Below are positions 28,201 to 36,500 of a DNA stretch of 64,000 bases, in pieces (the first letter of the stretch is position 1; every line of letters begins with the position of its first letter). The notes beneath the pieces were generated by a model that was given only the letters and a program-made list of their open reading frames with translations, made no database searches and was not told the origin of the DNA. The stretch is taken from contig DATGLG010000004.1 of the NCBI GenBank assembly GCA_035294245.1, positions 372,001 through 436,000 on the forward strand, given 5' to 3'. Source of the DNA: DATGLG01 sp035294245 (GTDB taxonomy: Bacteria; Pseudomonadota; Alphaproteobacteria; JACZXZ01). The translations under genes were made by a program, and so were the position numbers.

Positions 28201-28754
28201 CGCGCGGCCTCTCGACAGTCATCCTCGCCGCCTTTGCCCGTGCCGACGCCGTCTTCAAGCAGGCGGAGATCGAGGCCGTCGCCGATCGCGTCCTCTGGCT
28301 CGCCGGCTCGGGCCCAGCACCCGCGCCGCGGCGGCCCCAGGACGCGGCGATGACCGGGGATCTCGCTGCTGCGCTCGGCGCCCTCGAAAGGGATGCCAAC
28401 GTCGCCCCCCTCGCGTCCCTCCCGCCGGTGGCGCGAGTCGTCGTGCTCGGTCCCGACGAAGCCATTGTTTCGCTTAGATCTTTCGGCGGAGATGGGACCG
28501 CCGAGGGGGTCGGGACCGCGCAAAGATGGGGAGCCATAGTCGCCCCCATGCAATGCATGATGAAGGAGGTCTGTGCCCGCTGCCTCCAGCCGGTGCGGAA
28601 TCCCGCGACCGGCAAGAGCGAGCTCGTCTTCGCCTGCGCCCATCCCCACCAGCCGCTCGCGGATGTGGACCTGGCCGCGCTTGCGGCCCGCCTCGGCCAG
28701 AACCGCCTTCAGGAAAACCTGACGTCTCAATGGCTTGCGCGGCTGTTGCCGTAG
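25278..28754 (+). CDS. fused GltD-like/PyrK-like iron-sulfur flavoprotein oxidoreductase
   Basis: A 1158-residue protein built from recognisable parts. Residues 1-230 match nothing I know. Residues about 240-330 hold a GltD/DPD-type double [4Fe-4S] region (C-I-W-C...D-S-C, A-G-C-P-L, then C-N-D-C-M-K-A-C-V). Two Rossmann units follow: V-V-G-L-G-P-A-G near 381 (FAD) and G-G-G-L-T-A-G-D near 562 (NAD(P)H). From about 835 there is a ferredoxin-reductase/PyrK-like part (W-R-P-G-Q-F-F-R-L, G-E-G-F-G-C-A-A-L) ending with C-M-M-K-E-V-C-A-R-C and F-A-C-A-H, a probable [2Fe-2S] ligand set. It resembles an NADH-dependent electron-transfer or bifurcating module joined in one chain. GGAG lies eight bases before ATG 25278. 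pgk follows after 24 bases. Confidence 0.8.
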   Translation: MSGLKLAHGLAFEALYTREGCLRLDALFCERLKGADTALFDRLMAGRADPESLAARDEGELLIALAPHLEDFLAELFGIEAELAALEAVHEALAPLFTCKRLFVQRDASRAHKEAEAASFDGDALRRALDAHLGAGWDELAFATKVMAWREAEADHAEALDLARRYAAWALHSEAGRTRHRDGVLFKMPHKTDPYHLVPVETETVDGHAVMRVNMSHAPRREGFDLTDPGADLTLGLDDVNYCIWCHTQNKDSCSKGLKEKQGEGFRKSVFGVTLAGCPLEEKISEMHTLKASGHPLGALAVICVDNPLCAATGHRVCNDCMKACVYQRQEPVNIPRSESRILKDAIELPWGVEIYGLLGRWNPLNLRRPVPKPPTGRKVLVVGLGPAGFNLAHHLLNEGHSVVAIDGLKIEPLDHTLSGVTPEGKRVAFRPVERFADIRERLDERTLAGFGGLSEYGITVRWDKNYLKVIRLLLERRAEFAMYGGVRFGGTIDVDGAWALGFDHIALCIGAGRPTMLEVPNGLARGVRAANDFLMALQLGGAGKTESLTDLQLRLPVVVIGGGLTAGDTATESLAYYPIQVEKFLARYEALAAERGEAAVRAGWGEEERCVADEFIAHARAIRAERAAAAREGRAPRIRELVDSWGGVTIAYRRRLIDSPSYTLNHEEVEKAMEEGVRFAECLAPEAVELDQFGHAAALRMRRTSVGADGKLAETGESVTLPARAILVAAGTQPNTVLADEDPRRFRRDGRYLQAIDEAGRPVKPERVSKPQQAELLVHLDGEGRGITAFGDLHASFAGNVVKAMASAKHGAALITRLLARRPPAAAPSTSESFFAGLDAALRPRVAQVTPLAPGFVEIAVTAPLAARAWRPGQFFRLQNFEALAQRRGGTPLAMEGVAAFPAAVDPARGLVSLVLATDSGSRRLAALLAPGEPVALMGPNGVALELPEQGTMVFAGEGFGCAALVPLSAAARSRGLSTVILAAFARADAVFKQAEIEAVADRVLWLAGSGPAPAPRRPQDAAMTGDLAAALGALERDANVAPLASLPPVARVVVLGPDEAIVSLRSFGGDGTAEGVGTAQRWGAIVAPMQCMMKEVCARCLQPVRNPATGKSELVFACAHPHQPLADVDLAALAARLGQNRLQENLTSQWLARLLP

Positions 28755-28778
28755 CGATCCCGATGCAGTGAGACCACA

Positions 28779-29981
28779 ATGACCGGCTTCCGAACCCTCG
28801 ACGACCTCGACGTGCGCGGCAAGCGCGTCCTCGTGCGCGCCGACCTCAACGTGCCCATGAAGGACGGCAAGGTGACCGATACGACGCGGATCGACCGCCT
28901 CGTCCCCACCTTCGATGAGCTGGCGCGGCGCGGCGCGCGAGTCGTCGTGCTCTCCCATTTCGGCCGGCCCAAGGGCAAGCGCGTGCCGGAGCTCTCGCTC
29001 AAGCCCATCGTGGCACCGCTGAGCAAGGCCCTCGGCGGGCGCGCCGTGGCCTTCGCCGGCGACTGCGTCGGGCCGGCGGCGCAGGCGGCGGTGGCGAAGC
29101 TCACCGACGGCGAGGTCGCCATGCTTGAGAATTTGCGCTTCGAGCCGGGCGAGGAGGCCAATGATGCCGGCTTCGCGCGCGCGCTTGCGAGCCTCGGCGA
29201 TCTCTATGTGGATGACGCCTTCTCCTGTGCCCATCGCGCCCACGCCTCCGTCGAGGCGCTGGCGCGGCTGCTGCCCGCCGCCGCCGGCCGGCTGATGGAG
29301 GCCGAGCTCAAGGCGCTGCGCGGCGCCCTCGATCATCCGCAGCATCCCGTCGCCGCAATCGTCGGCGGTGCCAAGGTGTCGACTAAGCTCGAGCTTCTCG
29401 GCAATCTCCTGCGGAAGGTCGACGCCCTCATCATCGGCGGCGGGATGGCGAATACCTTCCTCGCCGCGCAGGGGCGGGAGGTGGGCACATCCCTTTGCGA
29501 GCGTGATCTCCTCGACACGGCACGCGACATCCTCGCCCAGGCGGCGCAGCGCAAGGCCGATATCCTTCTCCCCCAAGACGCCGTTGTGGCCGCGAAGCTC
29601 GCGCCGAATCAGCCGACGCGAACCGTCCCCGTCTCCTCGGTTCCGGCGGACCAGATGATTCTCGATATCGGTCCCGCGACGGCGACTTCGCTTGTCGAGC
29701 GCCTCGGCGCCTGCCGCACGCTGGTGTGGAACGGTCCCCTCGGCGCCTTCGAGACGGCACCCTTCGACGCCGGCACCAACGCCGTGGCGCAGGCCGCGGC
29801 GCGCTTGACCAAGGCGGGCAAGCTCCTCAGCGTCGCCGGGGGGGGCGACACTGTCGCCGCCCTCGCCCATGCCGGCGCGCTCGACGCCCTCTCCTATGTC
29901 TCGACGGCGGGCGGCGCTTTCCTCGAATGGCTCGAAGGCAAGACGCTTCCGGGCGTCGCCGCACTCGAGGCGAGGGCGTAG
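28779..29981 (+). CDS. pgk: phosphoglycerate kinase
   Basis: A 400-residue glycolytic/gluconeogenic kinase that interconverts 1,3-bisphosphoglycerate and 3-phosphoglycerate. Signature R-V-L-V-R-A-D-L-N-V-P is at residues 15-25, S-H-F-G-R-P-K-G follows, and the C-terminal nucleotide loop is V-A-G-G-G-D-T-V-A-A. Full family length. It comes directly after the large flavoprotein gene and is probably co-transcribed. gap and fba genes, frequent neighbours elsewhere, are not next to it. Confidence 0.97.
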   Translation: MTGFRTLDDLDVRGKRVLVRADLNVPMKDGKVTDTTRIDRLVPTFDELARRGARVVVLSHFGRPKGKRVPELSLKPIVAPLSKALGGRAVAFAGDCVGPAAQAAVAKLTDGEVAMLENLRFEPGEEANDAGFARALASLGDLYVDDAFSCAHRAHASVEALARLLPAAAGRLMEAELKALRGALDHPQHPVAAIVGGAKVSTKLELLGNLLRKVDALIIGGGMANTFLAAQGREVGTSLCERDLLDTARDILAQAAQRKADILLPQDAVVAAKLAPNQPTRTVPVSSVPADQMILDIGPATATSLVERLGACRTLVWNGPLGAFETAPFDAGTNAVAQAAARLTKAGKLLSVAGGGDTVAALAHAGALDALSYVSTAGGAFLEWLEGKTLPGVAALEARA

Positions 29982-30002
29982 AGCGGGGCTCGGCTCGCGC
30001 CG

Positions 30003-31142
30003 CTACGATCGAGGCTTCTTCGCGTTGGGGCTTTCCAGGCGGCGGATGGCATCCAGGAAATCGGGGTCGCGCTGCCAGCGCCGCAGCAGGTTCTTCGCGG
30101 CGGGGATGTCCAGCCGGTCATAGAAATCGAGAACCTGGCTGACCTCGTTCGGATCGACGATCTGATCCCCCGGCCGCGCCTTGCGGCTCAGGAGGAAGAT
30201 GGTCGCGAAGACCGCCTTCTCGATGCCGATGGCGCGACAGGCAATGGCGAGGGCCTCGCCGCCGGGCTCGAACATGAAGCGCCGCAGAAGCACGTCCCGC
30301 AGCCCCGTGAGGCGGGACAGCAGCGCCTCGAAGAGCGGGATCTCGCCTTCGCGAAGCACCTTCACGAGGAATTGCGGCGTGGCGGCGTGCGACTTGATCA
30401 GCGCCTCCGCGAGCTCGGCGGTCGGCCGCGACGCCGAGGTGTCGTCGCCGAGGATCGAGCGGATCGAGCTCTCAAGCGAATCGTCGAGCTCGGTGGGGTC
30501 GATGGCGAATTTGTCGAGGATATGCTTCCGCAGCGCCGCGGAGACCCAGTAGTACATGCGCTTGGCGAGCGCCGGCGGGAGATCATTGCGCCGCAGAAGA
30601 GGGTTCTGGTAGCTGTCGATCCGCTTCGATTCCTCGACGAGATACTCGAGCGTCATGCGCGAGATCTGCGCATTCGGGTTCTCGAGAAGCGAGGTAACGA
30701 CAGCCGGATTGTTAGTCTCGACCAGGGCATCGGAGACCGGCTCGCTCAATGACCGCCTCAGCGTGATCGCGAGCTGATGCTCGAGCGTGCGGTGACGGAC
30801 GATCTCGATGAGCTCCGCATCGTGCAGGGCGTCACTCTTCACCAGAATTGGATACGCGACCTCGATCTGATCATTAGCGAGCTCGACGATGAGCTCGCGC
30901 GGCGCCGACGACTTGTCCGCCAGGCGCTCGGCCAAGGTGCGCCGGACCGACATCTCCGCGTCGTGAATGAGCTGCCGCAGGATGTCGATCATGAGCGTGC
31001 GCTCGCGATCGCTCAGCACCTTCGCCTGGTCGAAAAACAGGTCGCTGACGGTTTCGGCCAGTCGCGTGCGCGCGGCGACGGTCTTGTCCCGCGCCAGACT
31101 CAGGAGTTGTTCCACCGTATTCACGCTGAGGGCCAGTACCAA
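30003..31142 (-). CDS. DUF2336 domain-containing protein
   Basis: About 379 residues, alpha-helical throughout. The N-terminal repeats R-T-R-L-A-E-T-V-S-D-L-F and V-R-R-T-L-A-E-R-L-A-D together with E-L-I-V-E-L-A-N-D-Q-I-E-V-A belong to DUF2336, a HEAT-like domain found mainly in Alphaproteobacteria, of unknown function. I chose TTG 31142 because GGAGG stands six bases upstream on the minus strand and the translation then begins V-L-A-L-S-V-N-T-V-E-Q-L-L, as in relatives; a TTG at 31220 would add a non-conserved 26 residues. A CtrA-like box lies upstream at 31214-31228. Confidence 0.82.
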   Translation of the reverse strand: MVLALSVNTVEQLLSLARDKTVAARTRLAETVSDLFFDQAKVLSDRERTLMIDILRQLIHDAEMSVRRTLAERLADKSSAPRELIVELANDQIEVAYPILVKSDALHDAELIEIVRHRTLEHQLAITLRRSLSEPVSDALVETNNPAVVTSLLENPNAQISRMTLEYLVEESKRIDSYQNPLLRRNDLPPALAKRMYYWVSAALRKHILDKFAIDPTELDDSLESSIRSILGDDTSASRPTAELAEALIKSHAATPQFLVKVLREGEIPLFEALLSRLTGLRDVLLRRFMFEPGGEALAIACRAIGIEKAVFATIFLLSRKARPGDQIVDPNEVSQVLDFYDRLDIPAAKNLLRRWQRDPDFLDAIRRLESPNAKKPRS

Positions 31143-31523
31143 TCCGAACCTCCACGGCGGCTGCGAGAAGCTCGCATCCTCATGGCTGATGCCGTACCTT
31201 GCAAAGGAAACGGTTAACAAACATTTAGGCGGGCATCACATTAACGCTAGCGACCCCTGCGGTTCCGGGGGCGGATCGTGCTGCCGTGAGACGGCGCCGG
31301 CGATGGCAAGGCGACACCAAGCGGAGGTCTGGGGCCATCCAGCCGGGCTCGCCGTCGCGAAGAATGGCAGCCGACTCATCGCCGACGACGTCAGCCAATC
31401 GATTTGGCGCGTCAGCTATCCGCGCCGATTTTCCAGGGCTTAGTCTTCCCGCAACTTGCCTTAACGACTTGTTAAGCGCTTCGCCGTCAGGCTGGCCTCG
31501 TTTCCCGCGACGAGAGGACGCGC
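31143..31523. promoter_or_regulatory. divergent control region with two CtrA-like boxes
   Basis: The 381 bases between DUF2336 and the small protein hold two candidate CtrA sites. TTAACGACTTGTTAA at 31461-31475 is an exact TTAA-N7-TTAA and also a 6-bp hairpin (CTTAAC/GTTAAG). TTAACAAACATTTAG at 31214-31228 matches at 7 of 8 fixed positions. They lie near the starts of the two diverging genes. The middle part shows nothing I can interpret. Confidence 0.55.
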
Positions 31524-31730
31524 ATGCCGATCGCACCCACCAGCAGCCTCCTCCAAGCCCTTGCTCAAACGACACCGCCCCACGCAACGGCACGGCCGCA
31601 GGCCGTTGCGCGCCCCACCGCAGTCGCGCAAGCTCAACGCGTGCCGTCGCCGCCAAGTGCCGGGGCAAGCGCTCCGGCGCCAAGTCGCGGCCCCCTGCCG
31701 CGCGGCAGTCTGGTGAACATCCTCGCCTGA
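31524..31730 (+). CDS. small Pro/Ala-rich hypothetical protein
   Basis: A 68-residue candidate without a known domain. It is rich in Pro, Ala, Gln and Ser and closes with P-R-G-S-L-V-N-I-L-A. ATG 31524 has GAGAGGA seven bases upstream and a perfect TTAA-N7-TTAA box 49 bases before the start, which argues for a real, cell-cycle or motility-linked gene. The low-complexity sequence is not itself proof of coding. Confidence 0.45.
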   Translation: MPIAPTSSLLQALAQTTPPHATARPQAVARPTAVAQAQRVPSPPSAGASAPAPSRGPLPRGSLVNILA

Positions 31731-31800
31731 CGGCTGCCACGGCGGTGCGGGCCCGCGCCGCCGCCTTGTCTCCCTTCGGGCTATGGTTCAGAGTAGGGCC

Positions 31801-32361
31801 ATGCCCGAGACGACAAGACCTCCGGGGCCCGGTCTCAAAGGTCCGAGCGTGCGCGCTGTGCCCGAAGGGGACAATCGCGAGCGCCTGATGTGTCCCGATT
31901 GCGGCTTCATCCAATACGACAATCCCAAGATCGTCGTGGGCGCCGTCGTGCATTGGGACGGGCATGTCCTCCTCGTCAAGCGTGCGATCAACCCGCGGCG
32001 CGGCTTCTGGACACTGCCGGCCGGCTATCTCGAGCTCAACGAGACCACGCAGGAAGGCGCTCTGCGCGAGGCCTATGAAGAGGCGCGCGCCAAGATCGCG
32101 CTCGAGGGATTGCTTGCCGTCTATAATATCCCGCGGCTGAGCCAGGTGCAGCTCATCTATCGCGCGCGCCTGCTCTCGCCTGCCATTGCACCGGGACCCG
32201 AAAGCGAGGAGGTCGGGCTGTTCGGCTGGGACAAAATTCCGTGGGATGATCTCGCCTTTCCCTCCGTGCGCTGGGCGCTCGGCCATTTTCGCGAGATCGG
32301 CACCGCCGAGAGCTTCGCCGTGCGCACCAACCCGGCCGGCGAGCTCGGCAATATGCTGTGA
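31801..32361 (+). CDS. Nudix hydrolase with N-terminal zinc-ribbon motif
   Basis: A 186-residue hydrolase. The segment P-E-G-D-N-R-E-R-L-M-C-P-D-C-G-F-I-Q-Y-D-N-P-K carries a C-x2-C and the family linker. The Nudix helix is G-Y-L-E-L-N-E-T-T-Q-E-G-A-L-R-E-A-Y-E-E, with all metal-binding Glu present; the Gly after the last EE is replaced, as I recall from other members of this subgroup. It probably hydrolyses a nucleoside diphosphate linked to another moiety, possibly ADP-ribose or NADH type; substrate not certain. ATG 31783 would add six residues. Confidence 0.9.
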   Translation: MPETTRPPGPGLKGPSVRAVPEGDNRERLMCPDCGFIQYDNPKIVVGAVVHWDGHVLLVKRAINPRRGFWTLPAGYLELNETTQEGALREAYEEARAKIALEGLLAVYNIPRLSQVQLIYRARLLSPAIAPGPESEEVGLFGWDKIPWDDLAFPSVRWALGHFREIGTAESFAVRTNPAGELGNML

Positions 32362-32384
32362 CGGCACAACCTGGGCTGCGGGCC

Positions 32385-33242
32385 TCAGCTCCCGAGTTGC
32401 AGGATAACGATGCCGATGGCGACCACGACGGCCGCCAGAATGCGACGAAGGCCGAACGGCTCGCGCAGGAAGAGCGCGCCGATGATGGCCGCGAAAATGA
32501 CCCCGGTCTCGCGCAAGGCCGCGACCTGCCCCATGGCCCCCAGCGACATCGCCCAGATCGCGATTCCATAGCCGGCGCAGGATAGAAACCCGCCGATCAT
32601 CCCGATATGCCAGGAGGCCCGCAGGTAAGGCAGCACTTCCCCCCGACGGCGAATGAGCGCGGCCACGAAGATCGGCAATCCTTCGATGGCGAACAGCCAT
32701 GCGATATAGCCAAGAGGGGCGCCCGAGCGACGCACGCCGAAGCCGTCGACCACCGTGTAGCCGGTGATGGTGAGCGCCGTGAAAAGGGCGAAGAGCACAG
32801 AATGGCGCCGGTCGCCGCGGGGGCGGCCGCTCTCGAAGGCGAGGCTGGCGGTGCCCAGAGAGACGAGGGTTATCCCGGCAACGGCCATGGGGGACAGCAG
32901 CTCGCCCGCCGTGAGCGCGGAAAGGGCGGCCACCATGACGGGGGCCGTGCCCCGCGCAAGGGGATAAACAAGGCTGAGATCGCCGTAACGGTAAGCCTTG
33001 ATGAGCCCGATATAATATCCGACATGGATGATGACCGAGCCGGCGATGAAGGGCCAGCTTGACGGCGCCGGCCTCGGCTCCAAAAACAGCGCCGCCGCGA
33101 GTGCCGGCGGGATCGGCCAGAACGATACGAACGCCATGACCAGCAAGCGGTCACCGGAGCGCTTTACCAGTGCGTTCCAGCTCGCATGCATGATGGCTGC
33201 GAGCAGGACCAGACCCGCCGCCGAAAGCTGGAGGGGCATCAC
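32385..33242 (-). CDS. EamA/DMT family transporter
   Basis: A 285-residue inner-membrane protein with ten predicted helices in two EamA repeats. Visible helices include L-S-A-A-G-L-V-L-L-A-A-I-M-H-A-S-W-N-A-L at the N-terminus, A-A-L-F-L-E, G-D-L-S-L-V-Y-P-L-A-R-G-T-A-P-V in the first repeat and V-A-A-L-R-E-T-G-V-I-F-A-A-I-I-G in the second, the standard positions of EamA motifs. It is likely a metabolite exporter of the drug/metabolite transporter superfamily; substrate unknown. It converges on the Nudix gene, 23 bases apart. Confidence 0.92.
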   Translation of the reverse strand: MMPLQLSAAGLVLLAAIMHASWNALVKRSGDRLLVMAFVSFWPIPPALAAALFLEPRPAPSSWPFIAGSVIIHVGYYIGLIKAYRYGDLSLVYPLARGTAPVMVAALSALTAGELLSPMAVAGITLVSLGTASLAFESGRPRGDRRHSVLFALFTALTITGYTVVDGFGVRRSGAPLGYIAWLFAIEGLPIFVAALIRRRGEVLPYLRASWHIGMIGGFLSCAGYGIAIWAMSLGAMGQVAALRETGVIFAAIIGALFLREPFGLRRILAAVVVAIGIVILQLGS

Positions 33243-33343
33243 GAACGCCTCGCTGCGAGAGGGCCGCCACAGAATGAGAAGGAAGAAGTGACCGCTTCCC
33301 GCGACGCCGTCAAATCAAAAAGCCCCTCGCGGCCGAATGATAG

Positions 33344-34288
33344 CTAGCTCTCCAGACCCAGAAGGTTACGGGCGAAATCCCGGGCGGCAAAGGGTCGGAG
33401 GTCGTCGACGCCCTCGCCTACGCCGATGGCATGCACGGGAAGGCCGAAGCGCTGGGCGAGTGCCACCAATACGCCGCCGCGCGCGGTACCGTCGAGCTTG
33501 GTGACGACGAGGCCTGTCACCTCGATCATGTTGCGGAAGATCTCGACCTGCGCATGGGCGTTCTGCCCCGTCGTGGCGTCGAGCACGAGCAGCGTGGCGT
33601 GGGGAGCCGCAGGGTCGAGCTTGCCGAGGGCGCGGCGGATCTTCTGGAGCTCGGCCATCAGATCGGCGCGATTATGGAGCCGCCCCGCCGTATCGATGAG
33701 TAGCAGGTCGGTGCCGGCGGCGCGCGCTGCCTCGAGGGATTCGTAAACCACGCCGGCCGCGTCTCCGCCTTGCTCGCGGGCGATCACCGCCGAGCCCGTG
33801 CGCTGCCCCCAAATCTTGAGCTGATCAATCGCCGCCGCTCGGAACGTATCGCCGGCGCAGAGCATGACCGAGCGGCCCTCCTCACGGAAGAGATGGGCGA
33901 GCTTGCCGATCGTCGTCGTCTTTCCGGTGCCGTTGACGCCGACGACGAGTACCACGAAGGGGCGCTTGGCGGGATCGATGGCAAGCGGTCTCGCCACCGG
34001 GGCGAGGATCCCGGCGATCTCGTCGGCAAGGGCCTCGCGCACGGCCTCGGGCGAGACGTCGCCCGCAAAGCGAATAGTCCCGAGCTTTGCCGCAAGGTCG
34101 GCCGCCGTCGCGGGGCCAAGATCCGCAGTGATCAACAGTTCCTCGAGTTCTTCGAGGCTCTGCGCGTCGAGCCTGCGCTTGGTGAATATGCTGCCGATGC
34201 CCTCGGCGAGTTTGCTCGAGCTGCGCGAAAGCCCGCCCTTGAGGCGGCTCAGCCAGCCGCGCCGCGGCTCCGTCGTATCCTCGGTCAT
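33344..34288 (-). CDS. ftsY: signal recognition particle receptor FtsY
   Basis: A 314-residue SRP GTPase that receives the ribosome-SRP complex at the membrane. A short N-terminal region with W-L-S-R-L-K-G-G-L-S-R-S-S-S-K-L probably contacts lipids, and the N domain is E-L-E-E-L-L-I-T-A-D-L-G. The G domain has G-V-N-G-T-G-K-T-T (G1), D-T-F-R-A-A-A, D-T-A-G-R (G3) and T-K-L-D-G-T-A-R-G-G (G4). The acidic A domain of E. coli FtsY is absent, as usual in Alphaproteobacteria. ATG 34288 overlaps the mtaB stop as ATGA, so the two are translationally coupled. The partner ffh is 2.4 kb away, on the other strand. Confidence 0.97.
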   Translation of the reverse strand: MTEDTTEPRRGWLSRLKGGLSRSSSKLAEGIGSIFTKRRLDAQSLEELEELLITADLGPATAADLAAKLGTIRFAGDVSPEAVREALADEIAGILAPVARPLAIDPAKRPFVVLVVGVNGTGKTTTIGKLAHLFREEGRSVMLCAGDTFRAAAIDQLKIWGQRTGSAVIAREQGGDAAGVVYESLEAARAAGTDLLLIDTAGRLHNRADLMAELQKIRRALGKLDPAAPHATLLVLDATTGQNAHAQVEIFRNMIEVTGLVVTKLDGTARGGVLVALAQRFGLPVHAIGVGEGVDDLRPFAARDFARNLLGLES

Positions 34289-35529
34289 GCGGCGATGCGA
34301 ACCTTCAGAGTCGTGGCGTCGAATCCTGTGACCCGCCCGCGGGCCACGCTGCCGGGGCGCACCGGGCGATCGAGGGTCGCCGCCGCGAAATGCTCGGTCC
34401 GGCCGCGCCGATCCTCCTCGACCAGAACCTCCACGGAAGCGTCGATCTGGTCGGCGAGGAAGCGGACAAGCGCGCGGTCCCCGGACTTCCGCAACGCGGC
34501 CGCACGCGCCTTTCGCTCGGCCGGGGGAACCTGCGGCATCCGCGCCGCGGGCGTGCCTTCGCGCGTGGAATATGGAAAGACGTGCAGGAAGACGAGGCCG
34601 CAATCCTCGACGAGGGCGAGGGTATTACGGAACATCGCGTCCGTCTCAGTGGGGAAGCCGGCGATGAGATCGGCGCCCAAGGCGATGTCGGGGCGGAGGC
34701 GATGCAGGCGCTCGGCGGCGGCAACCGCGTCGGCCCGGCTGTGGCGCCGCTTCATGCGCTTGAGGATCAGGTCGTCTCCGGCCTGCAGGCTGAGATGCAG
34801 ATGGGGCATCAGTCGCGGCTCCTCCGCGACCAGGCGGAAGACGTCCTCGTCGATTTCGACCGGATCGAGGGAGGACAGGCGCAGCCGCTTGAGCCCCGGC
34901 ACGGCGGCGAGCAAGCGTCGCGCCATCTGGCCGAGGGTCGGCCGTCCGGGCAGATCCTTGCCGTAATCGGTGATGTCGACGCCGGTCAACACGATCTCCT
35001 GGACGCCGCGCTCGACCAGCAGTCGCACCTGCTCGACGATGCGGCCGATCGGAGCGCTTCTGCTGGGGCCGCGACCATAAGGGATGATGCAGAAGGTGCA
35101 GCGGTGGTCACAGCCTTGCTGTACTTGCACAAAGGCGCGGCTGCGCGCAGCGAACCCGTCGATCAGGTGAAGCGCCGTCTCCTTGACCGCCTGGATATCG
35201 GCGACGGTCACGCGTTCGCTGTTATCACAGTAGGCTGCGGGTGTCAGCTTCTCCGCGTTCCCCAGAACGCGATCGACCTCGGCCATCGCGGCAAAGCGCT
35301 CGGGATGAATCTGCGCAGCACAGCCGGTCACGATGATATGGGCGTCCGGATGACTGTGACGCGCCTTGCGGATGGCCTGGCGCGCCTGGCGCTCGGCCTC
35401 GGCGGTCACGGCGCAGGTGTTGACGATGACCGTATTCGCCATCCCCGCATCGCGCGCGAGCTTGCGCATCACCTCAGATTCGTAGGCGTTGAGGCGACAG
35501 CCGAATGTGACAATCTCGATCCCGGACAT
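34285..35529 (-). CDS. mtaB: tRNA t6A37 methylthiotransferase MtaB
   Basis: A 414-residue radical-SAM methylthiotransferase that adds the methylthio group to t6A37 of ANN-decoding tRNAs. The N-terminal UPF0004 domain has the three cluster-binding Cys (F-G-C-R-L-N, N-T-C-A-V-T, V-T-G-C-A-A). The radical SAM motif is C-D-H-R-C-T-F-C-I-I-P. A C-terminal TRAM-like stretch ends V-A-R-G-R-V-T-G-F-D-A-T-T-L. It lies between dapF (six bases upstream) and ftsY (overlapping), the arrangement seen in many Alphaproteobacteria. Confidence 0.95.
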   Translation of the reverse strand: MSGIEIVTFGCRLNAYESEVMRKLARDAGMANTVIVNTCAVTAEAERQARQAIRKARHSHPDAHIIVTGCAAQIHPERFAAMAEVDRVLGNAEKLTPAAYCDNSERVTVADIQAVKETALHLIDGFAARSRAFVQVQQGCDHRCTFCIIPYGRGPSRSAPIGRIVEQVRLLVERGVQEIVLTGVDITDYGKDLPGRPTLGQMARRLLAAVPGLKRLRLSSLDPVEIDEDVFRLVAEEPRLMPHLHLSLQAGDDLILKRMKRRHSRADAVAAAERLHRLRPDIALGADLIAGFPTETDAMFRNTLALVEDCGLVFLHVFPYSTREGTPAARMPQVPPAERKARAAALRKSGDRALVRFLADQIDASVEVLVEEDRRGRTEHFAAATLDRPVRPGSVARGRVTGFDATTLKVRIAA

Positions 35530-35535
35530 GCGCGC

Positions 35536-36384
35536 TTAACCAACGAGAGAGGGCGAGAGTCGACCCGTGAAGCTCGTCGCCACGGGACCGGCAAGCACCA
35601 CGTGATTGTCGGCGCGCCATTCGATCTCGAGCGTGCCGCCATCGAGCAGGATCTTCGCCTTCCGCCCGGCCAGGCCGCGCCGATGCGCGGCGACGAGGGT
35701 GGCGCAGGCGCCGGTGCCGCAGGCGCGCGTGATGCCGACCCCGCGCTCCCAGACGCGCATGCGCAGGTGCCCGTCGGAGAGGCGGCTCGCCACTTCGACA
35801 TTGGTGCGCTCCGGGAAGAGCGGGTCGCGCTCTATCTTCGGTCCCCAGGTCTCGAGATCGACGTCTTCCGCGTCGGCTACGAAGAACACGACGTGGGGAT
35901 TTCCAACATTGACGGCGACCGGATCGCTCAAGGGGCCGATCGTCAACGGAAGTTGGAGCGTGTCCATCTCCCGCAACAGCGGAATCTCGCGCCAGTCCAG
36001 ACGCACCGGCCCCATATCGACGGCGACGAGCCCCGCCTCCCGCCGCTCCGCATCGAGGAGGCCGACGACGGTTTCAATGACCACGCGATCCCGCCCGCTC
36101 TCTTCCATGAGGAGGGTGGCGATGCAGCGCGCGGCGTTGCCGCAGGCTTCGACCTCGCCACCATCCGCGTTATGGATGCGCATGAAGGCGTCGGCGCGGC
36201 GGTCGTTCGGCGGCTCGATGGTGATGAGCTGGTCGCAACCGACCCCCGTCTTGCGGTCGGCGATCGCGCGCGCGCGCGCCGAATCCAGCGCAAGCGGCCG
36301 GGCGCGCGTGTCCAGCACCACGAAGTCGTTGCCGAGGCCGTGCATCTTCACGAAGACCGGCGCGTTCGGAGAGGGTTGCATCAT
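35536..36384 (-). CDS. dapF: diaminopimelate epimerase
   Basis: A 282-residue cofactor-independent epimerase turning LL- into meso-diaminopimelate for lysine and peptidoglycan. Both catalytic cysteines are present: A-C-G-N-A-A-R-C in the first half and R-A-C-G-T-G-A-C-A in the second. F-V-K-M-H-G-L-G-N-D-F is the N-terminal signature. The start is ATG 36384 or 36381 (Met-Met). It is the first gene of the dapF-mtaB-ftsY operon. Confidence 0.96.
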   Translation of the reverse strand: MMQPSPNAPVFVKMHGLGNDFVVLDTRARPLALDSARARAIADRKTGVGCDQLITIEPPNDRRADAFMRIHNADGGEVEACGNAARCIATLLMEESGRDRVVIETVVGLLDAERREAGLVAVDMGPVRLDWREIPLLREMDTLQLPLTIGPLSDPVAVNVGNPHVVFFVADAEDVDLETWGPKIERDPLFPERTNVEVASRLSDGHLRMRVWERGVGITRACGTGACATLVAAHRRGLAGRKAKILLDGGTLEIEWRADNHVVLAGPVATSFTGRLSPSLVG

Positions 36385-36500
36385 GGCCCGGTTATATGGC
36401 GCGCGGGCGCGCCGAGTCCAACGCTTTCGGCCCCACGAGGGAGCGCCAAGTGCCTCATTTCCCGGGATTCCCGCCACTCGCAGCGGCCGCGGCCTGCAGC

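Noticed and set aside
32037..32096. Missing Gly in the Nudix box of the hydrolase
   Set aside because: The metal-binding Glu residues are intact and the same replacement is usual in this subgroup.
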